Shown: piece after piece, positions 1-11,139 of the stretch | Layout: every line of letters starts with the position of its first letter | Numbering within the stretch: position 1 is the stretch's first letter | NCBI GenBank assembly: GCA_023313575.1 | Contig: JAJTTP010000002.1 | Span: 1,612,001 to 1,676,000 of the forward strand | DNA from: Eutypella sp. D-1 | Taxonomy: Eukaryota > Ascomycota > Sordariomycetes > Xylariales > Diatrypaceae | DNA length: 64,000 nucleotides | Reading direction: 5' to 3' | The notes under the pieces: model-generated | What the model was told of the DNA's origin: nothing | The model's input: only the letters and a program-made list of their open reading frames with translations | The model's database searches: none | Program-made: the position numbers and the translations under genes

Positions 1-54
1 ACCTTCAATACACCGTGATACACCCCGCCGTCCCCTCCACAAACATCCGGGATT

Positions 55-1742
55 ATGGATTGCGATATATGCCGACGGGCACATCATCCGAAGAGGCTCC
101 CTTTCCTCTGTGCCGTTGATGCTCGGAATATATTGTACGAGGGTCGCCTCGCCAATGCCAACACTCTTATAGAGGCGGACGATCTTCAGTCACGGGTAGA
201 CAAACTCTTGTCCGACAGTGACGCGAGCACGGGCGCGGACGCGGACGCCGCCGCTGCCGCTGCCGTCGATCGGTCTTCCCAGGCGTACACGGAGAACTGT
301 TCATCCGAGGAACACCAAGCCAGGGAGAGGACAGAACGGATCATGGCCTCCGCCGATAAACTTCGCGACGACGTTGCCGCTGCTAGAAGAGAGATTGAGG
401 AGCGGAAGGCGAATATTGCGCGTCAGAAGTCCGACCTTGCTACCGCCTCTCAAGGTGTTGCCGCTCGGCGTAACAGGCAGCTTGATGAAGTTAAAAAGGC
501 GATCAAGATGACCAAATTTCGGTGGGACAGGGAATACGATGCGATGACACAGTACAGAGCTGCCCTCTGTATGGAAGTAGCTAAACTCTACAGACTACAA
601 CGTGTCCGGCGCGGGAATCCCGCCCGCTTTGAATACAAGATTGGCGGGATCGAAATTATCGATCTACATAATCTGAACAGTGAGTTCCTAGGGTCCCTTC
701 TCATATGGAAAAGCAATTTATCCTGAGCTTGCGACTGATATCTCGGTTAGGTGCGCAACCCGAATTGATCTCAGCATCTCTGGCGCATGTAACACACTTG
801 CTGTGGTTGACAGCGCACTATCTAGCAGTGCGCCTGCCAGCGGAAATTACTCTCCCTCATAACGATTACCCTCGCCCGACCGTCTTCTCTTTAGCATCTT
901 CATATCATCATGGCGATGTTCCTTTCCCCGGCACTTCTCCCCTGCCCCCCGATCAACTGGATCGCCAGTTTACCCATGTGCCGCACCCTCGACCCCTCTT
1001 CGTCGACAAGAGCCTTCCCACGCTATCCAAGGAGGATCCATCGGCGTACAACGCCTTCATCGAGGCCGTGTGTCTTCTCTCATATGACATCGTGTGGCTG
1101 TGCCGAACACAGGGTGTTTCCGTCGGCGGCGACAGCAGTAGTATCAACGTCGAGGACTTCTTCTCCATCGGGCGCAACATGTACAACCTCCTGATGACGT
1201 CGAACCTGCAGCGCAGCCCGCAGAACATCGCAGTCGCCTCATCCGGTCGCGCGAGCGACGCCGGCCCTGGCAGCAGCAGCCACGAGGCGGCGGAGCTAGC
1301 GAGGGCCGCGCCGCGCATGGGTCTGTACTCGCACGGCACCGCGCACACGTCGCTGGCCAGCGCCGCCGGCACGGAGCTCATGCGCAGCTTTAAGATGCCG
1401 AACCCCGTCAAGCTGGCAGACCGCCTCCGGACCAGGCTCGCGCACGAGAACCCCGCGCGCGACTGGGAGCTCATCGAGAACGAAGGCGGCGCTCCCGTCG
1501 CGGAGGACGCCTTCGACGACGGCGTCCTGGTCGGCGGCGCCGCACCCAAGCCCCGGACCGGTGAGCGCGGCGGCCGCTTCTCTGGCATGGAGAGCTACAT
1601 GAGCGTTGACACCGTAAGGGGCGGTGGCGGTGACATCATCGCGGGCAGGGCGCCCAATGGGGCCGGCGCGACTCCGCCTGGAAGCCGCGAGAAGGAGCGT
1701 GAGAAGGGCAATAGTGGATGGATGAAGATTAAGCCTAGGTAG
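55..1742 (+). CDS. atg14: Atg14/UVRAG-family autophagy subunit (PI3-kinase complex I)
   Basis: Two exons, 55-679 and 751-1742, joined across a 71-nt intron (GTGAGT donor, TTAG acceptor); the join is in frame and gives 538 residues. The protein opens with a CxxC motif (MDCDICRR), typical of fungal Atg14. Residues of about 90-160 form a Glu/Lys/Arg-rich coiled coil, followed by the conserved block VRLPAEITLPHNDYPRP, which spans the region just after the splice. The C-terminal third is Gly/Ala/Ser-rich and probably disordered. Atg14 family members direct the Vps34-Vps15-Vps30 lipid kinase to the phagophore assembly site. The related subunit Vps38 belongs to the same family, so that assignment is the alternative, but the N-terminal CxxC favours Atg14. 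Only 54 nt of upstream sequence is in the window. Confidence 0.8.
680..750 (+). other. Intron of the Atg14-type gene
   Basis: GTGAGT donor at 680 and TCGGTTAG ending at 750; 71 nt. Splicing merges the partial codon A at 679 with GT at 751-752 and keeps the reading frame through the conserved VRLPAEITLPHNDYPRP block. Confidence 0.8.
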
Positions 1743-2799
1743 TCTTGTTTTGTTGTTCTATTTTACTCGTTGGATAAACATGTGGGCACGCCGTTGAATT
1801 CAGGATCCGATGCTACCGGGTGTGCAACGACAGCCCCACCCGAAGTAGCTCTACATCTCCCACAAGGCGGAGCATGAATTTCAGATGAACAAGACCAACG
1901 CTATATATGCGTCCTAACCTTTTCCTGGTGACTGTGCTTTCTCGAATTACATAATTAGTCTTTGTAACTACGCCATTCAGTACCAAATTCCGATAGTCCG
2001 GCAGGGGAGAGACGACGGATATAGGTGCCGGGTCCGAAAGATCTCTCCTCCACATCGGCCGCCCGTGAAGCGCAAAAGTCAGTGAAGATATCCCACGGCA
2101 TTCCCTATGGTCATCTCCCAGAGCCGGCGGCTCGAGTTTATTAAATACCTAGTGGCCCCCTGTGACCTACCACGCGGGAAAGTTGTGCCTAGGTATTTGT
2201 CGTATTTATTCCGAAGAGCCTTAAGTGTCTGAAGACCGCTGCAGAGAGACTTGCACCTATCTTCCGCTCGACAGAGAGTGAACTTGGTCATGGAGCGGGA
2301 AGCATACGGAGTCGTTAATAGCTCACGTCGTGGTTGCTCGTTGAACAGGCGCTTTCTAAGAGGTAGTAGTTGAACCTAGGTATGTCTTTTTGACCTTCAT
2401 GTTACGTATGCCACTAATGCCGGAGAATTGTGCGGAGTTCAAGGAATCCACCGGATGTCCCAACTCTTCATTTGATACCCATACAGCATACAGACGATCA
2501 CAAGAGAGAAAGACGATGTGGCACCAGCGAAGTACAACGACAAAGGCTTCGTACGTGGCCATAAGACAGAGTCTTTGTGATGCGAATGAACAATGGAGCA
2601 GTTTAGAATCACCTGTTTTGTTCATGAATGGCCCTGTCTACTAGGTCGTTGTCGCATATGTATTATAAAAAGTGCGAGCACTAGAAATGTGTCTTGCAAA
2701 TCCCATCCAGCAACACATCGACTACGATTGTATATTTTTAGGGTATTTGGTATTAAACCAGCAACAAATCCATTTTAAAACTCAGCCCTTCAATCCAAA
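1743..2799. other. Intergenic, no gene seen
   Basis: About 1 kb between the Atg14-type gene and the next ORF. Short ORFs on both strands show no recognisable domain and mirror each other on opposite strands. Contains scattered TACCTA/TAGGTA motifs. Confidence 0.5.
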
Positions 2800-3336
2800 A
2801 TGTCTTCTGGAAACAGATCTACCCGAGGCAACACTCGTACTGGCACCAGTGGACAGACTAACGGTACCGGTACTAACTACCCTCACCATCCCTTCATCAA
2901 GATGCCAGGGCAGAGCCGAGCCGAGCAGCCGCGCGCTCCCCAGTCATCCAGCGCAGCGCGGAGCGGCGGTCCGAGCATGGAGGCGGCGCCGCGGCATCGT
3001 CCGCAGCAGGCGCCGCGTCCGCGGGCGCAGGCGAGCTCCTCGCGGGCCGCATTAACAACCGAGCCGATGAGCCTGGAGATGTGGGAGCAGGCGTCGGAGG
3101 ACATCGAGGACATCGAGGACATCGTCGACGACGACGCGGTGAAGACCGTGGTCGACCGCTTCATCGAGGCCCAGCAGGCCGTCAAGGAGCTCAGGGAGGC
3201 CATCGACAAGACGCGCTACCGTAGGGACCTCGGCGCCGGCGGAAGCGCCGCGGAGGACGGCCTCGTTCGTCTTAATGGCGACTTAGGCGCGTTGGTCGTG
3301 AAGCTCCTGCGGAAGAAGGTCCCCGAGCTGCGTTAG
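2800..3336 (+). CDS. Hypothetical disordered protein, 178 aa
   Basis: Single-exon ORF starting MSSGNRSTRGN. Residues 1-85 are rich in Ser, Thr, Gly, Pro, Arg and Ala and probably disordered. Then comes an acidic stretch with a repeated EDI triplet (DIEDIEDIVDDD, about residues 103-114) and a short helical tail, VVDRFIEAQQAVKELREAIDK, that could form a coiled coil. GC content rises sharply inside the ORF compared with the AT-rich flanks, which supports coding. The start has a good context (CAAAATGTCT). I do not recognise the family and infer no function. Confidence 0.55.
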   Translation: MSSGNRSTRGNTRTGTSGQTNGTGTNYPHHPFIKMPGQSRAEQPRAPQSSSAARSGGPSMEAAPRHRPQQAPRPRAQASSSRAALTTEPMSLEMWEQASEDIEDIEDIVDDDAVKTVVDRFIEAQQAVKELREAIDKTRYRRDLGAGGSAAEDGLVRLNGDLGALVVKLLRKKVPELR

Positions 3337-5300
3337 GTGGGTCAAAATTGCTGTATTGTTGTCGGGGAGCCCTCTAGTAGCCAAATGTAAATGGTAAAAT
3401 TCTTAATGTCATTGTATTCCCAGTATAATCTCTGCCTACTACTCTAAAGGTGATCTAAGCGGCCTGGCATGTTGTAGATGACTTACTTCGCAGGCTGAAA
3501 CGCCCTTGCGAATGCCATATTGACCAGCACATGGACTCAGAATTCCACCACTACATCCACCGTAAACCCAACCTCGACGTAATTATCCCCAACGCCACGG
3601 GATTATTGGCGCTTGAACAGCTTTGAGCTAAGGTCTCACGGATGGCTTCCTCGAGCGTGCCCTATCAAAACGTAATATAGGTAGGTTATTCATTAGGGCC
3701 ATGGGCCGCGGCTATGGCGCGGTCGGTGCAATTTCTGGGGCGTCGCAGCCCCTATTCACGTTAAAAGATAGTTAACATGATTGATTGATGAACATCGTTG
3801 GTACGATCGGTGGTTCTCAGACAACCCACTGCGTGCTACGTACAAACAACCCATTAAGCTAGAATTATGCGTAGAGGATGTGACTCTGAATTAAGATGTA
3901 AATCTTTCTGCTAAGTTATCCCCGGATTTATGATGTGATAATAGGCTAGTAGCGGCTCGCAAGCCCGCTCTACCTGCCAACTGCGCTAGACTAGACTTTG
4001 TTACAAACAGGGGGCTTCGCCCACTGTACTGTGTAGTAACTAATAGATTCAGTCTCTACCCATACCATCAAGTTGCCTTACAGTAACCGTCCGGCCTTTA
4101 TCTCTCATTCTGTAGGAAATCCTCTAACCCACTTACAGTACATATACCCCTAGGGTATTGTGTAATTACATAGCCGAACGAGCCATGGTATCTACATAGC
4201 CCTGGCGGTGGCAGCGAAGGAAGGAGTGCGCAGATAGGTTACAACACCAAGTTTTACCAGGCCTGCCAATTACTACGTTATAAACCACCATCTGCAAATG
4301 CACCTAACGGCATAATAGATGGTGACATTAAGTTCCATGCTTATTAACCCACTTTTTTTGTAATATTTCTGCGGCGTGTCTAGCACGGCGATATGCATCT
4401 GCTTTGTGACATGTCGTAATTGGAAGGAGTACCGTCTGAGGTTGCGATCGATTCTAACTGCATGACGGAAAGTGGCGTAACAGCTTCAACCAGGACATTG
4501 ATTCTCAACCAGCGGCGTAGCACTATGCTCACTAATACTGTAGGAAACTTGATGGCTTCTATCCCTAATTTTAAGTCGACAACGCTGGCCAAGATTGCGG
4601 AGGCGCTTCTCGTAGGATGATGATACGCCGGTCCATGTCCTGCACTTTTCGGGTACCATGCGGCCGAAGAGGGTGGTTCTGAGTCTGAAACTACAGGTCA
4701 GCCTTGTGCAAATAACCCCTACCCCTATTTAACCCCACCTTAACCCCGCCCCCACCTCACAAAGACTTGCTAGTTACAGCAGGAAACCTCGGTGACATGG
4801 AGAAATGCTGTGCCGCAGCGATAATGCATGGTTTAAAGCCTATTATCGTGATATGGCTGAGATGTGATGCTGGATATCCATGTTTGTCGGAGGCAACATG
4901 TTGTATGGATAAGTATCAGATTACATGTCATGCTCTTGTTTACCGCGGGAATGGAACTTTGTACGAAACCTAATGTAGTAGAGCATCCATAGATGCTGAT
5001 GCTATTACGAGTAGAGCTACATGTTAAATATACCTAGTGTGATGTGTGACAGAAAATTTATTATGTCTAAGAATATGATACGTTTAGAAAAGAAAGCGAT
5101 TGGCATTTGTCTCGTGAACTGATGGGTCTTATGATTCATTTCTCTACTACTTGTATCGTTATTGAGCGCAACCTACTGAAATCTCGAATATAACATTTCC
5201 ACCATATAGTTATCTCGTCACATAGCCTTAAAAGGTGCCTGGATACATAGCCATGTAAAAAGATAGCACATATAGGTACCTGTGTTAATGCAATGCCGAC
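3337..5300. other. Intergenic, AT-rich, no gene seen
   Basis: About 2 kb between the hypothetical protein and the 3' end of the GMC oxidoreductase. ORFs are short and unlike known proteins. A box-A-like string occurs on the minus strand near 3980-3995, but no box B follows at tRNA spacing. Confidence 0.5.
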
Positions 5301-7059
5301 TCATGCGCCAACCTTTTGCGAGATGATGACGGCGGCCTGCTCCGCCAGCGCATACACAGCAGCCTGAATATGTGCACCGATGGAGATAGGGATCACAGAA
5401 GCATCAACGATACGGAGATTCTTGACTCCTTTCACGCGCAGATTCGCATCCACGACCTGGCCTATCGAACAGCTTCCACAGCCGTGAAAGGTCGAGCTAG
5501 AAGAATAACGTTAGTCTTGAGGGTGTTCGTTTTCCACTGTGCTTGGATCCTGACTTACATTCCTTGCGCCCGGACTCGACTGTCTAGGTACTCGTCGCTG
5601 GCGTGAATGCTGAGAGGTTCGAAACCTGGACGTGGCGTCTCGCCTTCCACGAGACGCCCCAGGGCCGTGTCACCTGTCATCAACTTCGTAATCATGCGTA
5701 GTGAATGACGCCATACGTATTTATCAACCTCCGTCGAGAAGTAGTTAGGATCGATGATTGGGGCATCAGCAGGATTATTAGATGCGATGGTGACGCTTCC
5801 ACGGGATGTAGGCTTCAATGCCATAAGTGCGTTGCTAATATGCGTACCATCGATCCCGAGTGGAGGCACCGCCAGGTACATGACGAGACTCTCCATCATT
5901 GCCCACTCCTTTCTCAGCAGGTAATGGTCGGGGACTCCCTTTCCTTCGTCTTGAGCAAGGGCGGCCTCTAGCCCATCACGAGGTACGGCAGTGCAAGCCA
6001 CGTGGCTCAGGGGGGTTCCCATTGCGAATTGTGGCTCTGTGAATAGTGGATTGCTAGAGCCAAGAGCGTACCCTTTAGACGGATCCTTCAGTTTCCAGTT
6101 CAGATGCATCATGATGTGATCATTGAAGTTCTGGCCAACCTGGGGGATGTCCACTTTGACGTTGACGCCATGCTTCTCTAATGTCTCCTTCGGTCCTAGA
6201 CCGGAAAGCATGAGGAGCTGAGGTGTCCGATAGGCGCCGGCTGCAACGATCACCTCGTCTGAAAGAACCTCAGTACCATCAGCTAGGCGGACTCCGGTGG
6301 CGTCGTTGTTCCCATCCAGAAGTATGGATGTCACAAGTGTATCAGTAAGTACCACGACACCATCTAGAGAATAGGAAAGTGGAGCAATCTGTCGAGCACC
6401 CTTGGACCGGTTTTCATTGAGTTCACCGTAGCCAAGATTAACGCCGGCGTTGAAGTCATTCCCAGGGAGCTTGTGCACCCCAATCTCCTCCCAAGCTTGT
6501 TCGGTTACGTCGGCGAGAGGGTAGATCCGGTTTGTGGAGATAGGCGATTCGATCTGCATTTTTCCATCTTGTCCATGCTGCTCGGAGTTATCGTCCTTGT
6601 ACCACTTTTCAGTCATCTTGAAGTATGGCAGTTGGCCATCATAACTCCAGCGTTGGTCGCGGACGATGTCACCCCAGTCATCATAGTCAGACCTGGCACC
6701 TCGAAACCACCCGCCTGAATTAGAGTTAGTTCTGAACATCTCAATGTAGGAACAATAATGAATTTAAGCTCACAGCCATTGATCACAGAGCCACCCCCAA
6801 GAGCGCGCCCGGATGGTATATCGATCACACGGCCATCGTAGCCTTTCTGAGGTACGGTTTTATAGCCCCAATCGAATTTCCCACCGATGAAGTTGAGAGA
6901 GTTGAAGTAGAGGATATCCTTATCTTTGCTGACGTCAGGCCCGGCTTCTACAACAAGAATACGAGCTGATGCTTGATACTGTCTGATGCGGCTTGCAACC
7001 ACACAGCCGGACAATCCGCCTCCCGCAATAATGTAGTCCCAACCTTGAGTATTGGCCAT
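5301..7059 (-). CDS. GMC-family FAD oxidoreductase
   Basis: Three exons on the minus strand: 7059-6774, 6714-5559 and 5496-5301, with introns of 59 and 62 nt (GTGAGC/CAG and GTAAGT/TAG); 545 residues. The ATG at 7059 was chosen because the codon 24 nt further upstream is TTG. The N-terminus holds the FAD-binding Rossmann motif (YIIAGGGLSGCVVASR) and the GMC signature GRALGGGSVINGCGWFRGA, which forms only after splicing. The C-terminal exon supplies STFHGCGSCSIG with the likely catalytic His, then LRIVDASVIP and AHIQAAVYALAEQAA. The family oxidises alcohols, including aryl alcohols, glucose and choline; the substrate cannot be told from sequence. No clear signal peptide, so probably intracellular. 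No biosynthetic backbone gene lies nearby. Confidence 0.88.
6715..6773 (-). other. Intron 1 of the GMC oxidoreductase
   Basis: 59 nt, GTGAGC to TTCAG. Removal restores the GMC signature block across codon TGC and joins NGC to GWFRGA. Confidence 0.85.
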
Positions 7060-8346
7060 GATGAAGAGCTGATGATCGTTCAATGCTAACTAGGAATGTG
7101 GATCATGGAAGGTAGCAATAGTAGAAGAGGCCAAGATTTTAGAGCTGTCTAAACTGGAAGCCGGCTAGACTTGTAAATGCGGCCTATGCTCTTTGCTTAA
7201 CGGAACGTGAACTTTGGTATAATAGACCTTCGATATGCAGTGATCGGTTAGGAATATAGCTGGTTTTTCAAGCCCTTTGCAATTTCTCGAATCGAGCCTT
7301 GCTGTTTGAAATGCAGCTGGAAATGCCTGCTTAAGGTAGGATGCCAAATGAAAAGGCGCTCATCGTCTTGTCGAGGAAGTTGGGTGAGAACTATGATTAA
7401 TACCCGAGAAACTGAGCGATATACCGTGATTGCTTGATACGGCAGGACTTCTGCATTAGGACCACAGTAGTCGAAATCCAGGAGTGATTGGCAATTGCTT
7501 GTCTCTCACATTTAATTCGCTAACTTCGCCGGCCCCTAAATAATGAGCTTGCTTTTACATGCAGTAATGTTTGGGTAAAGTGCAATGATACACGCCTAGG
7601 TATGTAAGTCGATATAACATACAACACACGTCACATATTACTACCCCGGGTTGTGATGGTGGCATGCCGCAGCACAGTATAATGTTGCATGTAAAAGGTC
7701 TAACTACTTGAATAGTGAAGTGCCATCCATTGTAACCCCCAAATGCAGACAACGAAAGTTATCTGCAAGCCCAGAAACCTATATCGGATACATGGCTCTG
7801 ATATGCCAGCCCCAGTTATATGTCCACTGCCGCTAACCACTTCACATACACAAGCTGACAGCCTTGCGTTCTCGAGTTCTGAGGTTACATCTTGACGACC
7901 AATCAATCACTAGTGGATGTATATCAATGCTACCAACTCCAGTATTTCTGATTAGCCTACATAGCTTCACGGGCATCGTACTACGCTGAATCTATGAGGC
8001 GTGCCTATATTCTACATCGGAGGATATGGCCTCATGTGCCAGGGGTGAATCGATTAGAAGGCTGCAGGTGGTGCGGCCTTGCAAAATGTTGGCACTTCGA
8101 ACCCGTATGAGACACAGCATTCTGGTCCCTATTAGATATACGGCCCTTGAATTTCAAATATGAAGTGATCAGAATAGCTATACAAGATAACGACTAGTTA
8201 TTGTATAGCCATGAGCCATAGCATTTATGCCCGCTTCGCCCAAAAACTGTCCTACCGTGCTGGCTTTTTAAAACGAATCATTTGAGCACTGCTGCATCAT
8301 ATATTGATATCATAATCGTTTAGTGACTAACGTTTAAGCCGCCAAC
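7060..8346. other. Intergenic between divergent genes
   Basis: About 1.3 kb shared upstream region between the GMC oxidoreductase (minus) and the rhodopsin-domain gene (plus). Only short unsupported ORFs. A bidirectional promoter is possible but no specific site stands out. Confidence 0.5.
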
Positions 8347-9801
8347 ATGCCACCCTTTCTCCAGCTCCTTCTTACGCGCAACTCCACTGAAGTTGTGACT
8401 GGCATTGAGACTCAACTTGCACCTTTGTCCTTAGGAGGAGTTCGCATGATCATTGAGGGTGCTTTCCTAATTCTCCTTACCACATTATGGACAGTCAGTA
8501 AGTTATATATATCGGTCCCACTCCCATGTACTACCGGTAATCACCATGGACAACGAGAATCCACCACCCAACTAGCACTGGCATTACCACAAGCTAACAG
8601 CCCTAGTGAGACTTTGGTGTCGTCGGATTATGGGAGTCTCAGTCCTCGCCGAAGATTGGCTGCATCTTGCTGCCCTCTTCTGCTTTTTCGGCCAAGTTTC
8701 CGCATGCTTTATATCGGTAGGCTTAGGTGGGGCTGGTCATCATCTCAACGACCTCCAACCTTGGCATATCGTCCGTTTCTCTAAGGTATGAGCTCTGATG
8801 AAAAGCCAGTAGCGACGGCAAAATATACTGAGTCATACAGGCAATATTCGCTATCCAAGTTTTATATGCCCTATCAGTGGGGCTTGTCAAGATTAGCATC
8901 ACCGTCTTGCTGATGCGCATATTCATCACAAAGAAAGTACAACTAGCTGGCCGTATCATTATAGGACTGTCAATACTTTGGACGATTTTAACAATTATGG
9001 TTGGCCTGCTACTATGTAAGCCGGTTAAGAAGAATTGGGAACCCCAGATAGATGGAACCTGTGGTAACCAGTACGTCGGGTTCGGTGTTGTCGCCGGTGT
9101 GGACATCTTTAATGAAATCTGTTTAATACTTCTACCTATCCCGTCGCTTTGGAATCTACACCTTCCACGACGCTATAAAGTTGCTTTGGCAGGGGTCTTT
9201 TGCACTGGTATCATGTTAGTCCCTTTCCTTGATCTTTGCCGAATCTTTTGATTAATATATCCCGTCTTCACTTAACTTCTCTTTCAGACTCTCCTCCACA
9301 TAACGTTAATAGCTAACGACACGACATTGCAGTACATTGATAGTGGCAGCGCTCCGCATTCCGGTACTACTCGAGACGGACTTCACTGATCTCACCTACG
9401 ACACTAGAAGCCAGATGGTTGCCCTCGCAGAGCCCGCTATTGCAATAGTAATCTCCTGTAGTCCAATACTCAAACCTGTACTCGACAAAGCGTTGGTTCC
9501 GATCCTGGATCGAATTGTAACGCACACATCCCGTCCAAGAAGTGACCCGACGTCGACGACACCGCAAGGCACAGAAAGAGCTCGGGTGAAGGTGAAATCA
9601 AGTGGCTACGCAAAAGTCCGCGACGATGACGCACCTATTGAGCTACGCGATGCGAACTGGCAAAGACCGAATCAGGAAACGGCAATCTCTGCTGCAGCGA
9701 ACCCATCTAACGGAGTTTGGCAAATTCGACAGGACGATGCGACAGCAAGAATAATGGTTATGAAAGAAACGAGTGTCACTTGGGATAGTCAAAGGTCTTA
9801 G
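8347..9801 (+). CDS. Fungal rhodopsin-domain integral membrane protein
   Basis: Four exons: 8347-8497, 8607-8785, 8841-9214 and 9333-9801, with introns of 109, 55 and 118 nt; 390 residues. All junctions keep frame. The protein has a run of hydrophobic helices and the hallmarks of the fungal rhodopsin domain (PF20684, formerly grouped with Pth11-like/SAT5 membrane proteins): RLWCRRIMGVSVLAEDW after TM1, VGLVKISITVLLMRIF in the central helix, a CKPVKKNWEP loop with Cys, and ALRIPVLLETDFTD in the last loop. The C-terminal 110 residues are polar and probably cytoplasmic. Members are plasma-membrane proteins, some thought to be GPCR-like, others found next to metabolite clusters. No CFEM domain is present at the N-terminus. 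Ligand unknown. Confidence 0.82.
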
Positions 9802-11139
9802 AGGCCATATTAGTCCGTTATATGAAGCCTGTACTGGTGATAGTCACACGGTCAAAAACCAAAGCTTTCCAGAGATATATAGATTTGTGACATATTAAGC
9901 GGTAAACTTCATGCATAGCCAGGTAGTCGACGGTTGATGTAATTCTTCAAGCCACCATAAGTCCTTCATAAGCCAAGCAAAATATTAATTGGATCTCCCT
10001 TTTTAAAACTACTGTACTTCACTCAATTCACAACTCCAGTACCAACCAGAGTTCATCCGGGCCAGCTGAGATAGGATGGATATCTAGGTAGTGGTAGAGA
10101 AGAGCCTGATTAGGCACGACTGGGTCCAGGACCTGTTGGATTAAAGATAAGCAACACCCCTGCTCCTTTCAAACTACACTACATACCTGACTATTTACCT
10201 AAGTTATATCGAGGCTATGGATGTCCCCACCCTTCGAAGCTTAATAGTGGGTCACTGAAAAAGGGGTCAAGGGGGTATTTCAATGTTATGAACTAATAAA
10301 TTAAAGCGACTTAGTACATATCTAAGGTAGTAGGAGCATATCTGCCAAACAATGTAACGCGTTAAACCTAGTACAAGTACATAGAAATCAAAGGTTCTGC
10401 AAAATGGATTGATCTATGTACGCTCTAGATGCATACAGCAGAGCCTTATGTATAACAGAGCCCATGCCATTCCTCCTTTGACGTGATTTTCCTGAATAGA
10501 AGCCAAATAGGGGTAGTGCGCCCCACATTTTGGGTGTCTACTGGATACTTAGGTATACAAATGTACTGGCAGCCGTAGCTCCCTGCTCTGGGGGGCTCTC
10601 TATTATGTAGTGTGGAATTTCATGTGTATTCGTGTTCATCTTGGTTTAGTCATTGTAACTAGCTATGAATGAACGGCGATATGAAGGGTTAACTGGGTCG
10701 GAAATTTGCTCATTTCTCCACGCTAGCTAATAGGACTTGGAGTAAGGAGCCATAACACCAGGTCATTCTAGCAACCGAATTATTCTTGTCGTTCCATTTC
10801 TCTGCAAAGGTATTGATCATTGATAATATTAGAGATGGTAATTATGAAAATAGGTATGCCAAGGTGATTGACTAAAGGTTCAGTGATGGGAGGGCGGCAC
10901 ACTTATACACGATATCGCAATGCCCTGTACTGTATATCTCTATAAGCAGTCTTAACCTTTCATCATTAGCAGTTTCTTGAAGTTCAAGGTATAGAATTGT
11001 ACCATATTCAAATACGCAGTGAGGTCTCCAGATCGCTCCGAAGCAAGCCCTGTTACTCGTGCAATAACTCATGTAACGATGGCATTAAACAATGTCAGAT
11101 AGACATCAATATGTCCCCATAATATTCTGTGATCTAGTA
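9802..11139. other. Intergenic, no gene seen
   Basis: About 1.3 kb of AT-rich DNA between two convergent genes. No ORF of interest, no recognised repeat. Confidence 0.5.

Noticed and set aside
3950..4025. Minus-strand tRNA-like box A (TAGCGCAGTTGG) next to a GGGCTTCGCCC hairpin
   Set aside because: No box B or acceptor stem at the right spacing; the hairpin has only a 4-bp stem. A SINE relic is possible but unsupported.
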